This document shows, piece after piece, positions 7,215 to 12,949 of a DNA stretch of 12,949 nucleotides. The notes below the pieces were generated by a model. That model worked only from the letters and a program-made list of their open reading frames with translations. It was not told the origin of the DNA and did not search any database. Where the stretch lies: positions 1 to 12,949 of the forward strand of contig JAFVEW010000126.1 of assembly GCA_017475805.1 (NCBI GenBank), given 5' to 3'. This DNA comes from Synergistaceae bacterium. Its GTDB lineage: Bacteria > Synergistota > Synergistia > Synergistales > Aminobacteriaceae. Numbering within the stretch: position 1 is the stretch's first letter; every line of letters starts with the position of its first letter. The position numbers and the translations under genes were made by a program.

Positions 7215-8255
7215 ATGAAAAAAATTTTTGCGGCTCTCTTCTTGTTATTATTTTTTTTATCGTGTGCTTTTGCTGAAGAAAATTTTATTGAAATTCGAGT
7301 TCCTTGTCAGGAAAATTCTGAAGCTATAGCTGCTTTGCCCGGCGGTGAAAAAATTTCGCTTGGCCGAGTTTTAATGACGCCGTTAAAAACTAATTATCCC
7401 GCTTACACTGCAAGCAAATGGAGCGAAAATTCAACTATCTGCGCGTCAGCAGTCAATGCCATTCATATTTTATTAAACGTCGAGAAAGAACGCGGGCGAA
7501 TAATAAGCCTTGTCCCTTCAGTAACGATTGCTCCAGCCGCTGAGCGAGGCTCTTTTTTTTCGATTGAGTGTGAAGCAGGAACAGGAATTTTCGGAGGTTT
7601 TGCGCCGCTCACAGGTTCAAAAGTTTTTATTGAACGCGACGGAGTAGAAATTCCTTTAGCAGACGTTCCAAAATCAAGCGATATTTTAATAATAAAAACA
7701 AAATTACCTGAATCGCCAAAAGTTTTTATGGTCGACATTGAAAACAGACCCGGCGGACGAGTCATTGCTCACGGTGCGGGCGGCTCGAAAGTCATTGCGA
7801 GAGTTATTCATACTGTCGGCGGCGTCGGAAGATTTGAAGGCACAAAATTTCAATCTGTCGGACGTATTCGCGCCTCTCATTCAGGAGTTATTGACGTATC
7901 AACTTCAAAACGTGGCGAAATAGGAGGGATTCAAATTATGCCTCTGAAACACGCTTTGACTTCAAAAGAAATGATTAACGCTTGGAAATTAACTCAATGG
8001 ATGATAATTTCGCCATTGCCCGGTAATCAAGACTTAGAAGGCCGCGAGCCTTTATATAAAAATTCTTTTATTCCAGGAACGCAACTAAATGACAAACTGC
8101 CGGATATTTTCAGCCAATACGGACGAAAAAGTTTAATTCTTTGCAGACGTAACGGCGGCCAATGGGAGAGACTTCCAGAATTTTCAGGGCGAATTGACGA
8201 CGCTTTGAGAAATATAACGCACTTAAGATTATATTTCCCATTCTGGAGGCTTTAG
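7215..8255 (+). CDS. Secreted or periplasmic protein of unknown function
   Basis: Protein of 346 residues, start supported by AGGAG at 7204-7208 overlapping the stop of the preceding gene. Residues 1-20 (MKKIFAALFLLLFFLSCAFA) are a signal peptide; AFA-EE is a good signal-peptidase I site, while the FLSC lipobox is weak at -3. The mature part is mostly beta-type with Gly-rich turns (GGVGRFEGTKFQSVGRIRAS, then HSGVID), followed by a more helical stretch with Trp residues (NAWKLTQWMIISPLPG). Two Cys lie in the N-terminal half (CQEN, ICAS). I recognise no known domain. Its tight position after the membrane protease suggests that it is exported and may be handled by it, but it shows no C-terminal hydrophobic sorting tail (it ends LRLYFPFWRL). 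Confidence 0.75.
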   Translation: MKKIFAALFLLLFFLSCAFAEENFIEIRVPCQENSEAIAALPGGEKISLGRVLMTPLKTNYPAYTASKWSENSTICASAVNAIHILLNVEKERGRIISLVPSVTIAPAAERGSFFSIECEAGTGIFGGFAPLTGSKVFIERDGVEIPLADVPKSSDILIIKTKLPESPKVFMVDIENRPGGRVIAHGAGGSKVIARVIHTVGGVGRFEGTKFQSVGRIRASHSGVIDVSTSKRGEIGGIQIMPLKHALTSKEMINAWKLTQWMIISPLPGNQDLEGREPLYKNSFIPGTQLNDKLPDIFSQYGRKSLILCRRNGGQWERLPEFSGRIDDALRNITHLRLYFPFWRL

Positions 8256-8257
8256 CA

Positions 8258-8698
8258 ATGAAAATATATCTCGATATGTGTTGTTATAATCGGCCTTATG
8301 ATGATCAAACTCAAATGAAAATTGCATTGGAAACTCAAGCAAAACTTTATATCCAACAACTTATTAGAGAACGTTGCTTGAATTTGGTAGGCTCATATAC
8401 ACTCGATTATGAGTGTTCAAATGTTCCTGTTTCTACAAGAAAAGAAGCTAGAATGAAATTCATTAATGATAATGTTTGTTATCATGTTAGCGTTGAGCGA
8501 AATGAAATAATTTCAAAAAAAGCCGCGTTAATAATGACAGCAGGTGTAAAAGAGAAGGATGCCTATCATTTGGCCTCCGCTATTTATGCCGAGTGTGAAT
8601 ATTTTATTTCAACTGATTTGAGGCTTCTAAAATATAAGACAGACGAGATTAAAATGGTTACGCCTATTGAATTTATAATTAAGCTGGAGGGTGATTAA
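8258..8698 (+). CDS. PIN-domain protein, probable toxin ribonuclease
   Basis: Protein of 146 residues with a PIN nuclease fold. It opens with IYLDMCCYNRPYDDQ, in which Asp6 is the first acidic metal ligand. Other expected acidic residues are present: Asp50/Glu52 (TLDYEC), Asp101 (EKDAYHLASAIYAE) and Asp120 (FISTDLRLLK). PIN toxins cleave RNA with Mg2+ or Mn2+. GGAGG at 8244-8248 lies 9 bases before the ATG, which is 2 bp after the stop of the secreted-protein gene, so the module is embedded in that operon. A small protein follows at once and is the likely antitoxin. The gene is more AT-rich in codon choice than its neighbours (AAA, TAT, TGT common), which may indicate recent acquisition. Confidence 0.85.
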   Translation: MKIYLDMCCYNRPYDDQTQMKIALETQAKLYIQQLIRERCLNLVGSYTLDYECSNVPVSTRKEARMKFINDNVCYHVSVERNEIISKKAALIMTAGVKEKDAYHLASAIYAECEYFISTDLRLLKYKTDEIKMVTPIEFIIKLEGD

Positions 8699-8699
8699 T

Positions 8700-8927
8700 T
8701 TGTTGTTAAATACTGTTGACATCATGAACAAAGGTATGCAGTGCTTGGTTGAGAATATCGGTGTTCTTGAAGCTGAACAATTCATCTCAGTTATTATGCG
8801 CGAAAAATTTGACTATACGAAGTGGCAAAGAGAATTTTATGACCATATGGACGCAGGAGAGTTTCACAAACGCGCTGTCGAATATGCAAAAGAACACCCA
8901 TACAAGGGCACAGCAGAGCGACTCTAA
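8700..8927 (+). CDS. Small partner of the PIN protein, probable antitoxin
   Basis: Protein of 75 residues. GGAGG (8686-8690) lies 9 bases before a TTG at 8700, while an in-frame GTG at 8691 directly abuts it, so TTG is preferred; the upstream choice would add three residues and overlap the PIN stop by 8 bp. The pattern GMQCLVENIGVLEAEQFISV then EKFDYTKWQREF resembles small proteins that I recall next to PIN or other toxins, with a conserved aromatic DYTKW motif. It is acidic and helical, with no obvious ribbon-helix-helix or HTH that I can name. Its stop overlaps that of the convergent citX by 4 bp. Confidence 0.72.
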   Translation: MLLNTVDIMNKGMQCLVENIGVLEAEQFISVIMREKFDYTKWQREFYDHMDAGEFHKRAVEYAKEHPYKGTAERL

Positions 8928-9424
8928 CTTAATAATAATTTCTCAATAGCGTCTTGCATTTCTTTAACTGAATGACTACGCGAACGGGCGCACTCTTGAG
9001 CTTGACGGTCGCAAATTAAACATTTTCTAAAATTTTCGCGCGATAACTTTTTCCCGTTAGAGTCTATTATGTCGATGTCAAAGAGACGTCCGAATTTGTT
9101 TTCATTTTCGATTTTTATTGCAGCCTCTTTTAACACTTCCGGCGTTGCTTTATCAACAGAAATTAAAAGCTCGTCGCCGGTGTCTTTATGAATTTCGATT
9201 GAGTCATTCACAGCAGCTTTTATATCTGCAAGCGATTCTAAAATCAGATTTTTTCCTTCATAGAAAGCCGCTCGTATTTTCTCATTAGTTTTAATCGGGC
9301 CAGGAATATTCATCGAAAACGAAATTAAGGGCGCATGATATTTTTCTAAAAAATTTCTCTGTTCATTCGCCCGTGCTTCACGCCGCGCTAACATCTGAGA
9401 TAAATTTATTTCGTTGCCTGTCAT
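8924..9424 (-). CDS. citX: Apo-citrate lyase phosphoribosyl-dephospho-CoA transferase (CitX)
   Basis: CitX attaches the 2'-(5''-phosphoribosyl)-3'-dephospho-CoA prosthetic group to the acyl-carrier subunit (CitD) of citrate lyase. The protein has 166 residues, slightly shorter than E. coli CitX (about 183). Diagnostic motifs are present in order: LISFSMNIPGPIK (33-45), GRLFDIDI (112-119), SRENF (128-132), then CLICDRQAQECARSRSH (135-151), with three Cys. Compared with E. coli, the loop before CLIC lacks about four residues. An in-frame TGA two codons before the ATG fixes the earliest start; the AAGGAG in front is 15 bases away, longer than usual. No citrate lyase subunit (citDEF), citC or citG occurs in this window, so the target must lie elsewhere. 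Confidence 0.92.
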   Translation of the reverse strand: MTGNEINLSQMLARREARANEQRNFLEKYHAPLISFSMNIPGPIKTNEKIRAAFYEGKNLILESLADIKAAVNDSIEIHKDTGDELLISVDKATPEVLKEAAIKIENENKFGRLFDIDIIDSNGKKLSRENFRKCLICDRQAQECARSRSHSVKEMQDAIEKLLLS

Positions 9425-9509
9425 AAATCAAAACTTTTTCTCCTTCAAATTATGTTAAATTATCTCATGAAAATTAAAATAAAAATTAAAAACAGGAGCG
9501 TGAAAAATT
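9425..9509. other. Divergent intergenic region between citX and the CHR transporter operon
   Basis: This 85-bp, very AT-rich gap must hold promoters for both directions. On the minus strand CATAAT (about 9452-9457) is a fair -10 for citX, but no good -35 stands 17 bp upstream. No operator-like palindrome is visible. AGGAG at 9494-9498 serves the plus-strand gene. Confidence 0.35.
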
Positions 9510-10085
9510 TTGCTTGAAAAATTAAAAAGCTGCTTGAAACTTTATTGGCAATTTTTGACATTCGGGAGCTTTACTTTCGGCGGCGGCTGGAGCATTGTCG
9601 CTCAAATGAAAGAATTATATGTAGATAAAGAAAAATCTTTGACCGACGAAGAACTATTAGACATTACGAGCATAGGCCGAAGTCTTCCCGGCACGATGAT
9701 AGGAAATATAGCAATGTTTTACGGACATAGAGTCGCAGGATTTTTCGGCGGCGTTGCTTGCGTGTTCGGAATGATTACAGTTCCGATGATAGTTTTGTTA
9801 GTAATAACGACGTTTTACTCGGCTTTTCAAGATAATATATGGGTCGCGTCGGCAATGCGCGGAGTCAGAGCTGCTGTAGCTCCCGTAATTTTGAGCGCGT
9901 TAGTAAGAATGATTAAGAGCGCGTTCAAAGTTCCGCCGTGTTATTTAGTGGCTGCGGCGATGTTCGCCCTATATTTTTTCATGAAAATCAGCAGTGTTTG
10001 GCTCGTAATTTTCGGCGCATTGCTCGGCCTTTTAATATGCGAATATTATGAAAGGGTGAAAAAAATAGATGTTGTTGCTTCTTGA
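9510..10085 (+). CDS. CHR (chromate transporter) family protein, first half-size subunit
   Basis: Membrane protein of 191 residues, about half the length of a full ChrA (around 400). The N-terminal FLTFGSFTFGGGWSIVAQMK carries the FGGG hallmark, and SIGRSLPGTMIGNIAMFYGHRVAG matches the conserved P-G and G-x-R-x-x-G region. Further hydrophobic helices follow to about residue 180. Half-size CHR proteins normally occur as adjacent pairs and assemble into one transporter; only some have been shown to export chromate, so the physiological anion may differ. The start is TTG with AGGAG (9494-9498) 11 bases upstream. The last 17 bp overlap the next gene, pointing to a balanced, coupled pair. Confidence 0.9.
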   Translation: MLEKLKSCLKLYWQFLTFGSFTFGGGWSIVAQMKELYVDKEKSLTDEELLDITSIGRSLPGTMIGNIAMFYGHRVAGFFGGVACVFGMITVPMIVLLVITTFYSAFQDNIWVASAMRGVRAAVAPVILSALVRMIKSAFKVPPCYLVAAAMFALYFFMKISSVWLVIFGALLGLLICEYYERVKKIDVVAS

Positions 10086-10614
10086 ATTATTTTGGAGCTT
10101 CGTCAAAATTGGCTTCACGAGTTTTGGCGGCCTTTCGATGATCCCGTTAATATCAAGCGAAATGATTTCTCACGGCTGGATGACTGCCGCTGAAGTTTCT
10201 GATATTGTCGCAATAGCCGAGATGACTCCGGGACCTTTAGGATTAAACTGTGCGACGTTTGCAGGAATGAGAGCAGCGGGAATTTTAGGGGCTTTCGTTG
10301 CGAACTTGGGCGCGCTTTCTCCGACTTTCACACTTTGTTTTGCGGCAGCGATTTTCTTTGAACATTTCAAAAATAATAAACGTCTTTCTCAAATAATGCT
10401 TGGAGTTCGTCCGGCTTGCGTTGGACTTGTTGCAGGAATTATTATTGAGTTAGCAATCGTGAATTATTCAGGCGAAAATTCTCAAATTCATTTGCCTTTA
10501 TTAATCTTAGGACTTGTCGATTTAATTTTATTGTTGAAATTCAAAATTTCGATTCCGCTCGTGATTTTGTTCAGTGCGATTGTCGGAATAATTTTTGCCG
10601 TGATAGGGGTGTAA
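10069..10614 (+). CDS. CHR (chromate transporter) family protein, second half-size subunit
   Basis: Membrane protein of 181 residues and the partner of the preceding gene. It repeats the family motifs in its own version: FTSFGGLSMIPLI (18-30) and AEMTPGPLGLNCATFAGMRAAG (50-71), then hydrophobic helices (LLILGLVDLILLL, ISIPLVILFSAIVGIIFAVI). Duplicated halves of this family are generally thought to insert in opposite orientation. The ATG lies 17 bp inside the first subunit gene, behind AAAGGG at 10051-10056. An amidohydrolase gene follows after 9 bp. Confidence 0.9.
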   Translation: MLLLLELFWSFVKIGFTSFGGLSMIPLISSEMISHGWMTAAEVSDIVAIAEMTPGPLGLNCATFAGMRAAGILGAFVANLGALSPTFTLCFAAAIFFEHFKNNKRLSQIMLGVRPACVGLVAGIIIELAIVNYSGENSQIHLPLLILGLVDLILLLKFKISIPLVILFSAIVGIIFAVIGV

Positions 10615-10623
10615 AATAAAAAA

Positions 10624-11727
10624 ATGAATCAGGAAAACTTAATCAAAATTAAAAATCTTCGTCATGAGCTTCACGAACACCCGGAGCTTTCAATGAACGA
10701 ACTCGAAACTAAACGCCGCTTAATGGATTTTATCGAAGAAAACACTCGTCTCGCCGTTGTCGATTGCGGACAATATTTCTTTGTGTCGCGTTACGTCGAA
10801 GGCACAAAGGGAATAGCTTTCCGTGCTGATATGGACGCTTTGCCGATGGACGAAGTTATAAACCTTTCTTATGCCTCAAAAAATCCCGGTGTTGCTCATA
10901 AGTGCGGACATGACGGACACTGCGCGGCTTTATGCGGGCTTGCTCTCGAACTTGATAAAATGGAATTAAAACGCTCAGTATATTTAATTTTTCAACACGC
11001 CGAAGAAACCGGGCAAGGAGCGCAGGAATGTTCAAAACTTTTGCATGAACGTAATATAAGCTCTATTTACGCTTTCCATAACTGGAGCGGCTGGCCTGAA
11101 AGGAGCATTGTTATTCGCGACGGGCTTTGCCAATGTTCGTCGGCAGGTCTTACCATAAAATTCACGGGCAAAACTTCACACGCAAGCGAGCCTGAAAAAG
11201 GAATCAATCCGGCTTTTGCAATCGCTAAAATAATTTCAGAGATCGAAACCATAACAAGCAAAAATAAAAAAATTCTCTGCACGATCGTAAATATAAAATT
11301 AGGCGAAAAAAATTTTGGAATTTCTCCAGGCGACGGCGAAATTTCTTTGACATTGCGCGCTGAACGTGAAGAAGACATGAGAGTCTTTCGCAACGCCGTC
11401 GTGAATTTAGCTGAACGTCTTGCGAATGAAAACTCAATGACTGTCGAAATTATCGGAAGCGATTATTTCCCTGAAACTTTGAGTGATTCCCGCTGTGTCA
11501 AAAAAGTTATCGAGGCCACTAAAAAATTAAACCTGCAAGTTATAGAAATGCCTGAGGCTATTCGAGCTTCAGAAGATTTTGGATTTTATACGAAACAGAT
11601 TCACGGCGCGATTTTTTACATCGGCAACGGCGAAAATTACCCGGCAATCCATACGGCTGAATATGATTTTAATGATGAGATTTTAGAAACGGCAGTCGAT
11701 ATGTTCTTGAATATTCTTGAAGAATAG
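10624..11727 (+). CDS. M20 family metallo-amidohydrolase (N-acyl amino acid hydrolase type)
   Basis: Cytoplasmic dinuclear-metal hydrolase of 367 residues, close to the M20D (IAA-amino acid hydrolase/hippurate hydrolase-like) length of 370-400. HELHEHPELSMNE (14-26) and FRADMDALPMDE (66-77) are typical. Predicted metal ligands are Cys94 and His96 (HKCGHDGH), Glu127/Glu128 (FQHAEETGQGA), His152 (AFHNWSG) and His343 (AIHTAEYDF). A lid/dimerisation domain lies at about 165-275 with KFTGKTSHASEPEKGINPA. Such enzymes release amino acids from N-acyl or similar conjugates; the substrate is not evident. It has no signal peptide. The ATG is 9 bp after the CHR gene with AGGGGT at 10605-10610, so co-transcription is likely. 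Confidence 0.9.
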   Translation: MNQENLIKIKNLRHELHEHPELSMNELETKRRLMDFIEENTRLAVVDCGQYFFVSRYVEGTKGIAFRADMDALPMDEVINLSYASKNPGVAHKCGHDGHCAALCGLALELDKMELKRSVYLIFQHAEETGQGAQECSKLLHERNISSIYAFHNWSGWPERSIVIRDGLCQCSSAGLTIKFTGKTSHASEPEKGINPAFAIAKIISEIETITSKNKKILCTIVNIKLGEKNFGISPGDGEISLTLRAEREEDMRVFRNAVVNLAERLANENSMTVEIIGSDYFPETLSDSRCVKKVIEATKKLNLQVIEMPEAIRASEDFGFYTKQIHGAIFYIGNGENYPAIHTAEYDFNDEILETAVDMFLNILEE

Positions 11728-11736
11728 AAATCTCGA

Positions 11737-11742
11737 TATAAT
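11737..11742 (+). promoter_or_regulatory. Candidate -10 box immediately before hicA
   Basis: A perfect TATAAT ends 3 bp before the hicA ATG (11746). If used, transcription would begin about at the ATG and give a leaderless hicA message. No Shine-Dalgarno is present in front of hicA, which fits. The -35 region is poor (TTCTTG at 11714-11719 with a 17-bp spacer). Confidence 0.4.
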
Positions 11743-11745
11743 ACT

Positions 11746-11985
11746 ATGTCAAACATCGATAAAATTATCGAAAAAATGGAACGCCAGCCTAACGGAATTA
11801 GGCCGGAAGAAGCTGATAAAGTCTTAATGGCATACGGATATTTACCTGTACGACATAAGGAAAGTCATAAACATTACTTAAACTCTGAGACAGGCGATTT
11901 AACCACGATAAAACAGGAAAATCCCTTGAAAAAAGCATATGTTATCGACATTCTAAACCGCATTAAAAATAAAAGGAGCAAATAA
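11746..11985 (+). CDS. hicA: HicA-type toxin (mRNA interferase) of a type II toxin-antitoxin pair
   Basis: Protein of 79 residues, basic, with the double-stranded-RNA-binding-like fold expected of HicA. The N-terminus SNIDKIIEKMERQPNGIRPEEADKVLMAYGY matches the helix-strand opening. The conserved His region is RHKESHKHYLN (36-46), followed by LTTIKQENPLKKAYVIDIL. HicA cleaves mRNA without dependence on ribosomes and is neutralised by HicB. There is no ribosome-binding site before the ATG. hicB starts 1 bp after the stop. It follows the M20 gene by 18 bp without a terminator. Confidence 0.85.
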   Translation: MSNIDKIIEKMERQPNGIRPEEADKVLMAYGYLPVRHKESHKHYLNSETGDLTTIKQENPLKKAYVIDILNRIKNKRSK

Positions 11986-11986
11986 A

Positions 11987-12226
11987 ATGACAATTGAAGA
12001 TTATATGAATTTGCCATACACGAAAATCATCGAAGAATTAAACGATGAGAGCGGACATTATTTTTTTGGAAAAATACTCGAACTTGACGGCTGTCAAAGC
12101 AGCGGGAACACTATCGAAGAATTAAACGAAAGTCTCGATGAAGCTATGGAAGGCTGGCTTTATGTGAAATTAACGCGCGGCCTTCATATACCGCTCCCTC
12201 AAGAACAAAAAGCCGTGAACTTCTAA
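11987..12226 (+). CDS. hicB: HicB-type antitoxin, compact form
   Basis: Protein of 79 residues with the partial RNase-H-like HicB fold: GHYFFGKILELDGCQSSGNT (23-42) followed by IEELNESLDEAMEGWLYVKL. It ends LHIPLPQEQKAVNF, so it lacks the C-terminal HTH or ribbon-helix-helix DNA-binding domain of longer HicB proteins. It is acidic, as expected for binding HicA. AAGGAG at 11973-11978 with 8-base spacing gives a strong start, in contrast to hicA, which could favour antitoxin over toxin synthesis. Confidence 0.87.
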   Translation: MTIEDYMNLPYTKIIEELNDESGHYFFGKILELDGCQSSGNTIEELNESLDEAMEGWLYVKLTRGLHIPLPQEQKAVNF

Positions 12227-12228
12227 AA

Positions 12229-12333
12229 AATCTCCATAACTTGACCAAAGCAGGAAGCGGTGTTTCTAATATTACGAAATTTACGAATTATCCGCAGTAT
12301 ATCGCGAAAAATTTTCCGACTTTTTGTCCTCTT
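12229..12333 (+). pseudogene. Possible remnant of a small Cys-rich zinc-ribbon gene
   Basis: The 35 codons from 12229 read like coding sequence (LTKAGSGVSNITKFTNYPQY, then IAKNFPTFCPL) and stop at TGA 12334-12336. The NFPxFCPxC pattern recalls the C-terminal half of small Cys-rich KTR-type proteins; a +1 shift at the stop would continue as ERILANQAYIKNKK. No start codon or ribosome-binding site is present. It may instead be non-coding spacer. The rest of the gap to the terminator shows nothing I can name. Confidence 0.25.
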
Positions 12334-12364
12334 TGAAAGGATACTTGCGAATCAGGCATATATA

Positions 12365-12399
12365 AAAAATAAAAAAATCCCTCGATCGCTCGGGGGATT
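12365..12399 (-). terminator. Rho-independent terminator of the pilin-like gene
   Basis: AATCCCTCGA (12376-12385) and CTCGGGGGATT-side bases (12390-12399) form a 10-bp stem with one G-T pair and a TCGC loop. On the minus strand it is followed by TTTTT, A and more T (12375 to 12364), an excellent terminator for the gene ending at 12433. On the plus strand the following CTTTATAATTTT is only weakly T-rich, but it may also stop hicAB transcripts. Confidence 0.87.
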
Positions 12400-12432
12400 C
12401 TTTATAATTTTCGATTGCAAACTTTGATGTAA

Positions 12433-12930
12433 TTAACGAATGAACAGGCCGACGTATTTTGAACTTTTTACAAAGTTGCCTCCGGAAGTTGCAGTTCCAC
12501 TGCTCGCGCCGACAAGGCCGACAGTATCTTTACGGTTTAACAACTTTTCTCTGACTCTTGCATCGTTAATTTCGTACCACGCGTACCATGTTCCGTCGTC
12601 TACGCCGTCGCCGAACGAATAACCGCTTTTAATCTCGTCGTTACCAAGATATTTTTTTATCTTGTCCTTTACACCGCTGAGCTTTACTTCCGAAAACTTT
12701 TTGCCGTCGCTGTCTTTTGCTTTGCCCTGAACATAAGGTATATTCTCGGCGTACCATTCGAGGGCGGCTGTCTTCATGTTGCGAAGGTCGCTGACGATGT
12801 CGGCGGCTCTTGCTGACGATACGGCCTCAGTGCTTGATAGCAGCATCATCGCGCTCAAAATTCCGATTACTATGATGACGATTAATAACTCAACAAGCGT
12901 GAAGCCTCGACGTTTGGCGTACTCTTTCAT
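12433..12930 (-). CDS. Type IV pilin / type II secretion pseudopilin-like protein
   Basis: Protein of 165 residues with a class III prepilin leader: MKEYAKRRG then FTLVELLIVIIVIGILSAMM. Cleavage is expected between Gly9 and Phe10 with N-methylation of Phe, and Glu14 is the conserved Glu5 of the mature chain. The hydrophobic N-terminal helix (10-33) anchors the subunit and packs in the fibre core. The globular part is short and polar, with a SGxATSGGN Gly/Ser loop near the C-terminus and no Cys pair. AAGGA at 12941-12945 lies 10 bases before the ATG. No other pilus genes (PilD, PilB, PilC) occur in the window, so it is either a solitary pilin or the end of a cluster beyond the right edge. Confidence 0.9.
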   Translation of the reverse strand: MKEYAKRRGFTLVELLIVIIVIGILSAMMLLSSTEAVSSARAADIVSDLRNMKTAALEWYAENIPYVQGKAKDSDGKKFSEVKLSGVKDKIKKYLGNDEIKSGYSFGDGVDDGTWYAWYEINDARVREKLLNRKDTVGLVGASSGTATSGGNFVKSSKYVGLFIR

Positions 12931-12949
12931 GGATTTTTATTCCTTAAAA

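Noticed and set aside
7215..7290. Lipoprotein reading of the unknown secreted protein (FLSC)
   Set aside because: Position -3 is Phe instead of Leu and a better signal-peptidase I site (AFA-EE) follows directly.
7463..7923. Alternative frames inside the unknown secreted-protein gene
   Set aside because: The chosen frame has a signal peptide, a ribosome-binding site and fits operon spacing; the alternatives have none.
8716..8721. TTGACA as a -35 box inside the PIN-partner gene
   Set aside because: No -10 at the right distance (TATGCA is only 13 bp away) and no gene begins downstream on that strand.

Overview
The window looks like a chromosomal segment of an anaerobic, diderm, moderately AT-rich gut-type bacterium. 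My best guess is the phylum Synergistota. The guess rests on overall gene style, a parvulin with an ordinary (non-lipoprotein) signal peptide, MEP-pathway ispG next to rseP, an alanine-type Na+ symporter, citX, and a short type IV pilin-like gene. It is an inference and was not tested. TTG start codons behind clear Shine-Dalgarno sites are frequent (four genes).

Left part, 1-6296, all minus strand. Reading in transcription order: a secreted parvulin-type peptidyl-prolyl isomerase (5475-6296) ends in a strong rho-independent terminator (5410-5440). Then comes an apparent operon rseP - ispG - homocysteine S-methyltransferase - alanine/glycine:cation symporter. Inside it, between rseP and ispG, lies an unusual 92-bp inverted repeat built from 7-bp tandem units. 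The secreted LamG-like protein after the symporter runs off the left edge just as a second copy of its repeat begins, and it probably has its own promoter.

Middle part, 6398-8927, plus strand, divergent from the isomerase. A tight run of five genes: a two-helix small membrane protein, an overlapping CPBP glutamic-type intramembrane protease, a secreted protein of unknown function, a PIN-domain protein and a 75-residue partner that together look like a toxin-antitoxin pair in toxin-first order. It collides with a minus-strand citX (8924-9424), the two stop codons overlapping in 4 bp with no terminator between them.

Right part, 9510-12226, plus strand: two half-size CHR (chromate transporter family) proteins that overlap, an M20 amidohydrolase, then a compact hicAB module that appears to start from a promoter only 3 bp from the hicA ATG. 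After hicB is a short stretch that reads like a decayed zinc-ribbon gene, then a terminator serving a minus-strand type IV pilin/pseudopilin (12433-12930).

The most interesting items are the heptad-built inverted repeat in the rseP-ispG gap, the CPBP protease cluster (possibly related to the CTERM-type protein-sorting proteases known from Synergistota), the reversed PIN module, and the translationally coupled methyltransferase/symporter pair. No CRISPR array, rRNA, tRNA, insertion sequence or prophage was seen. Nothing here amounts to a clearly new multi-gene system.
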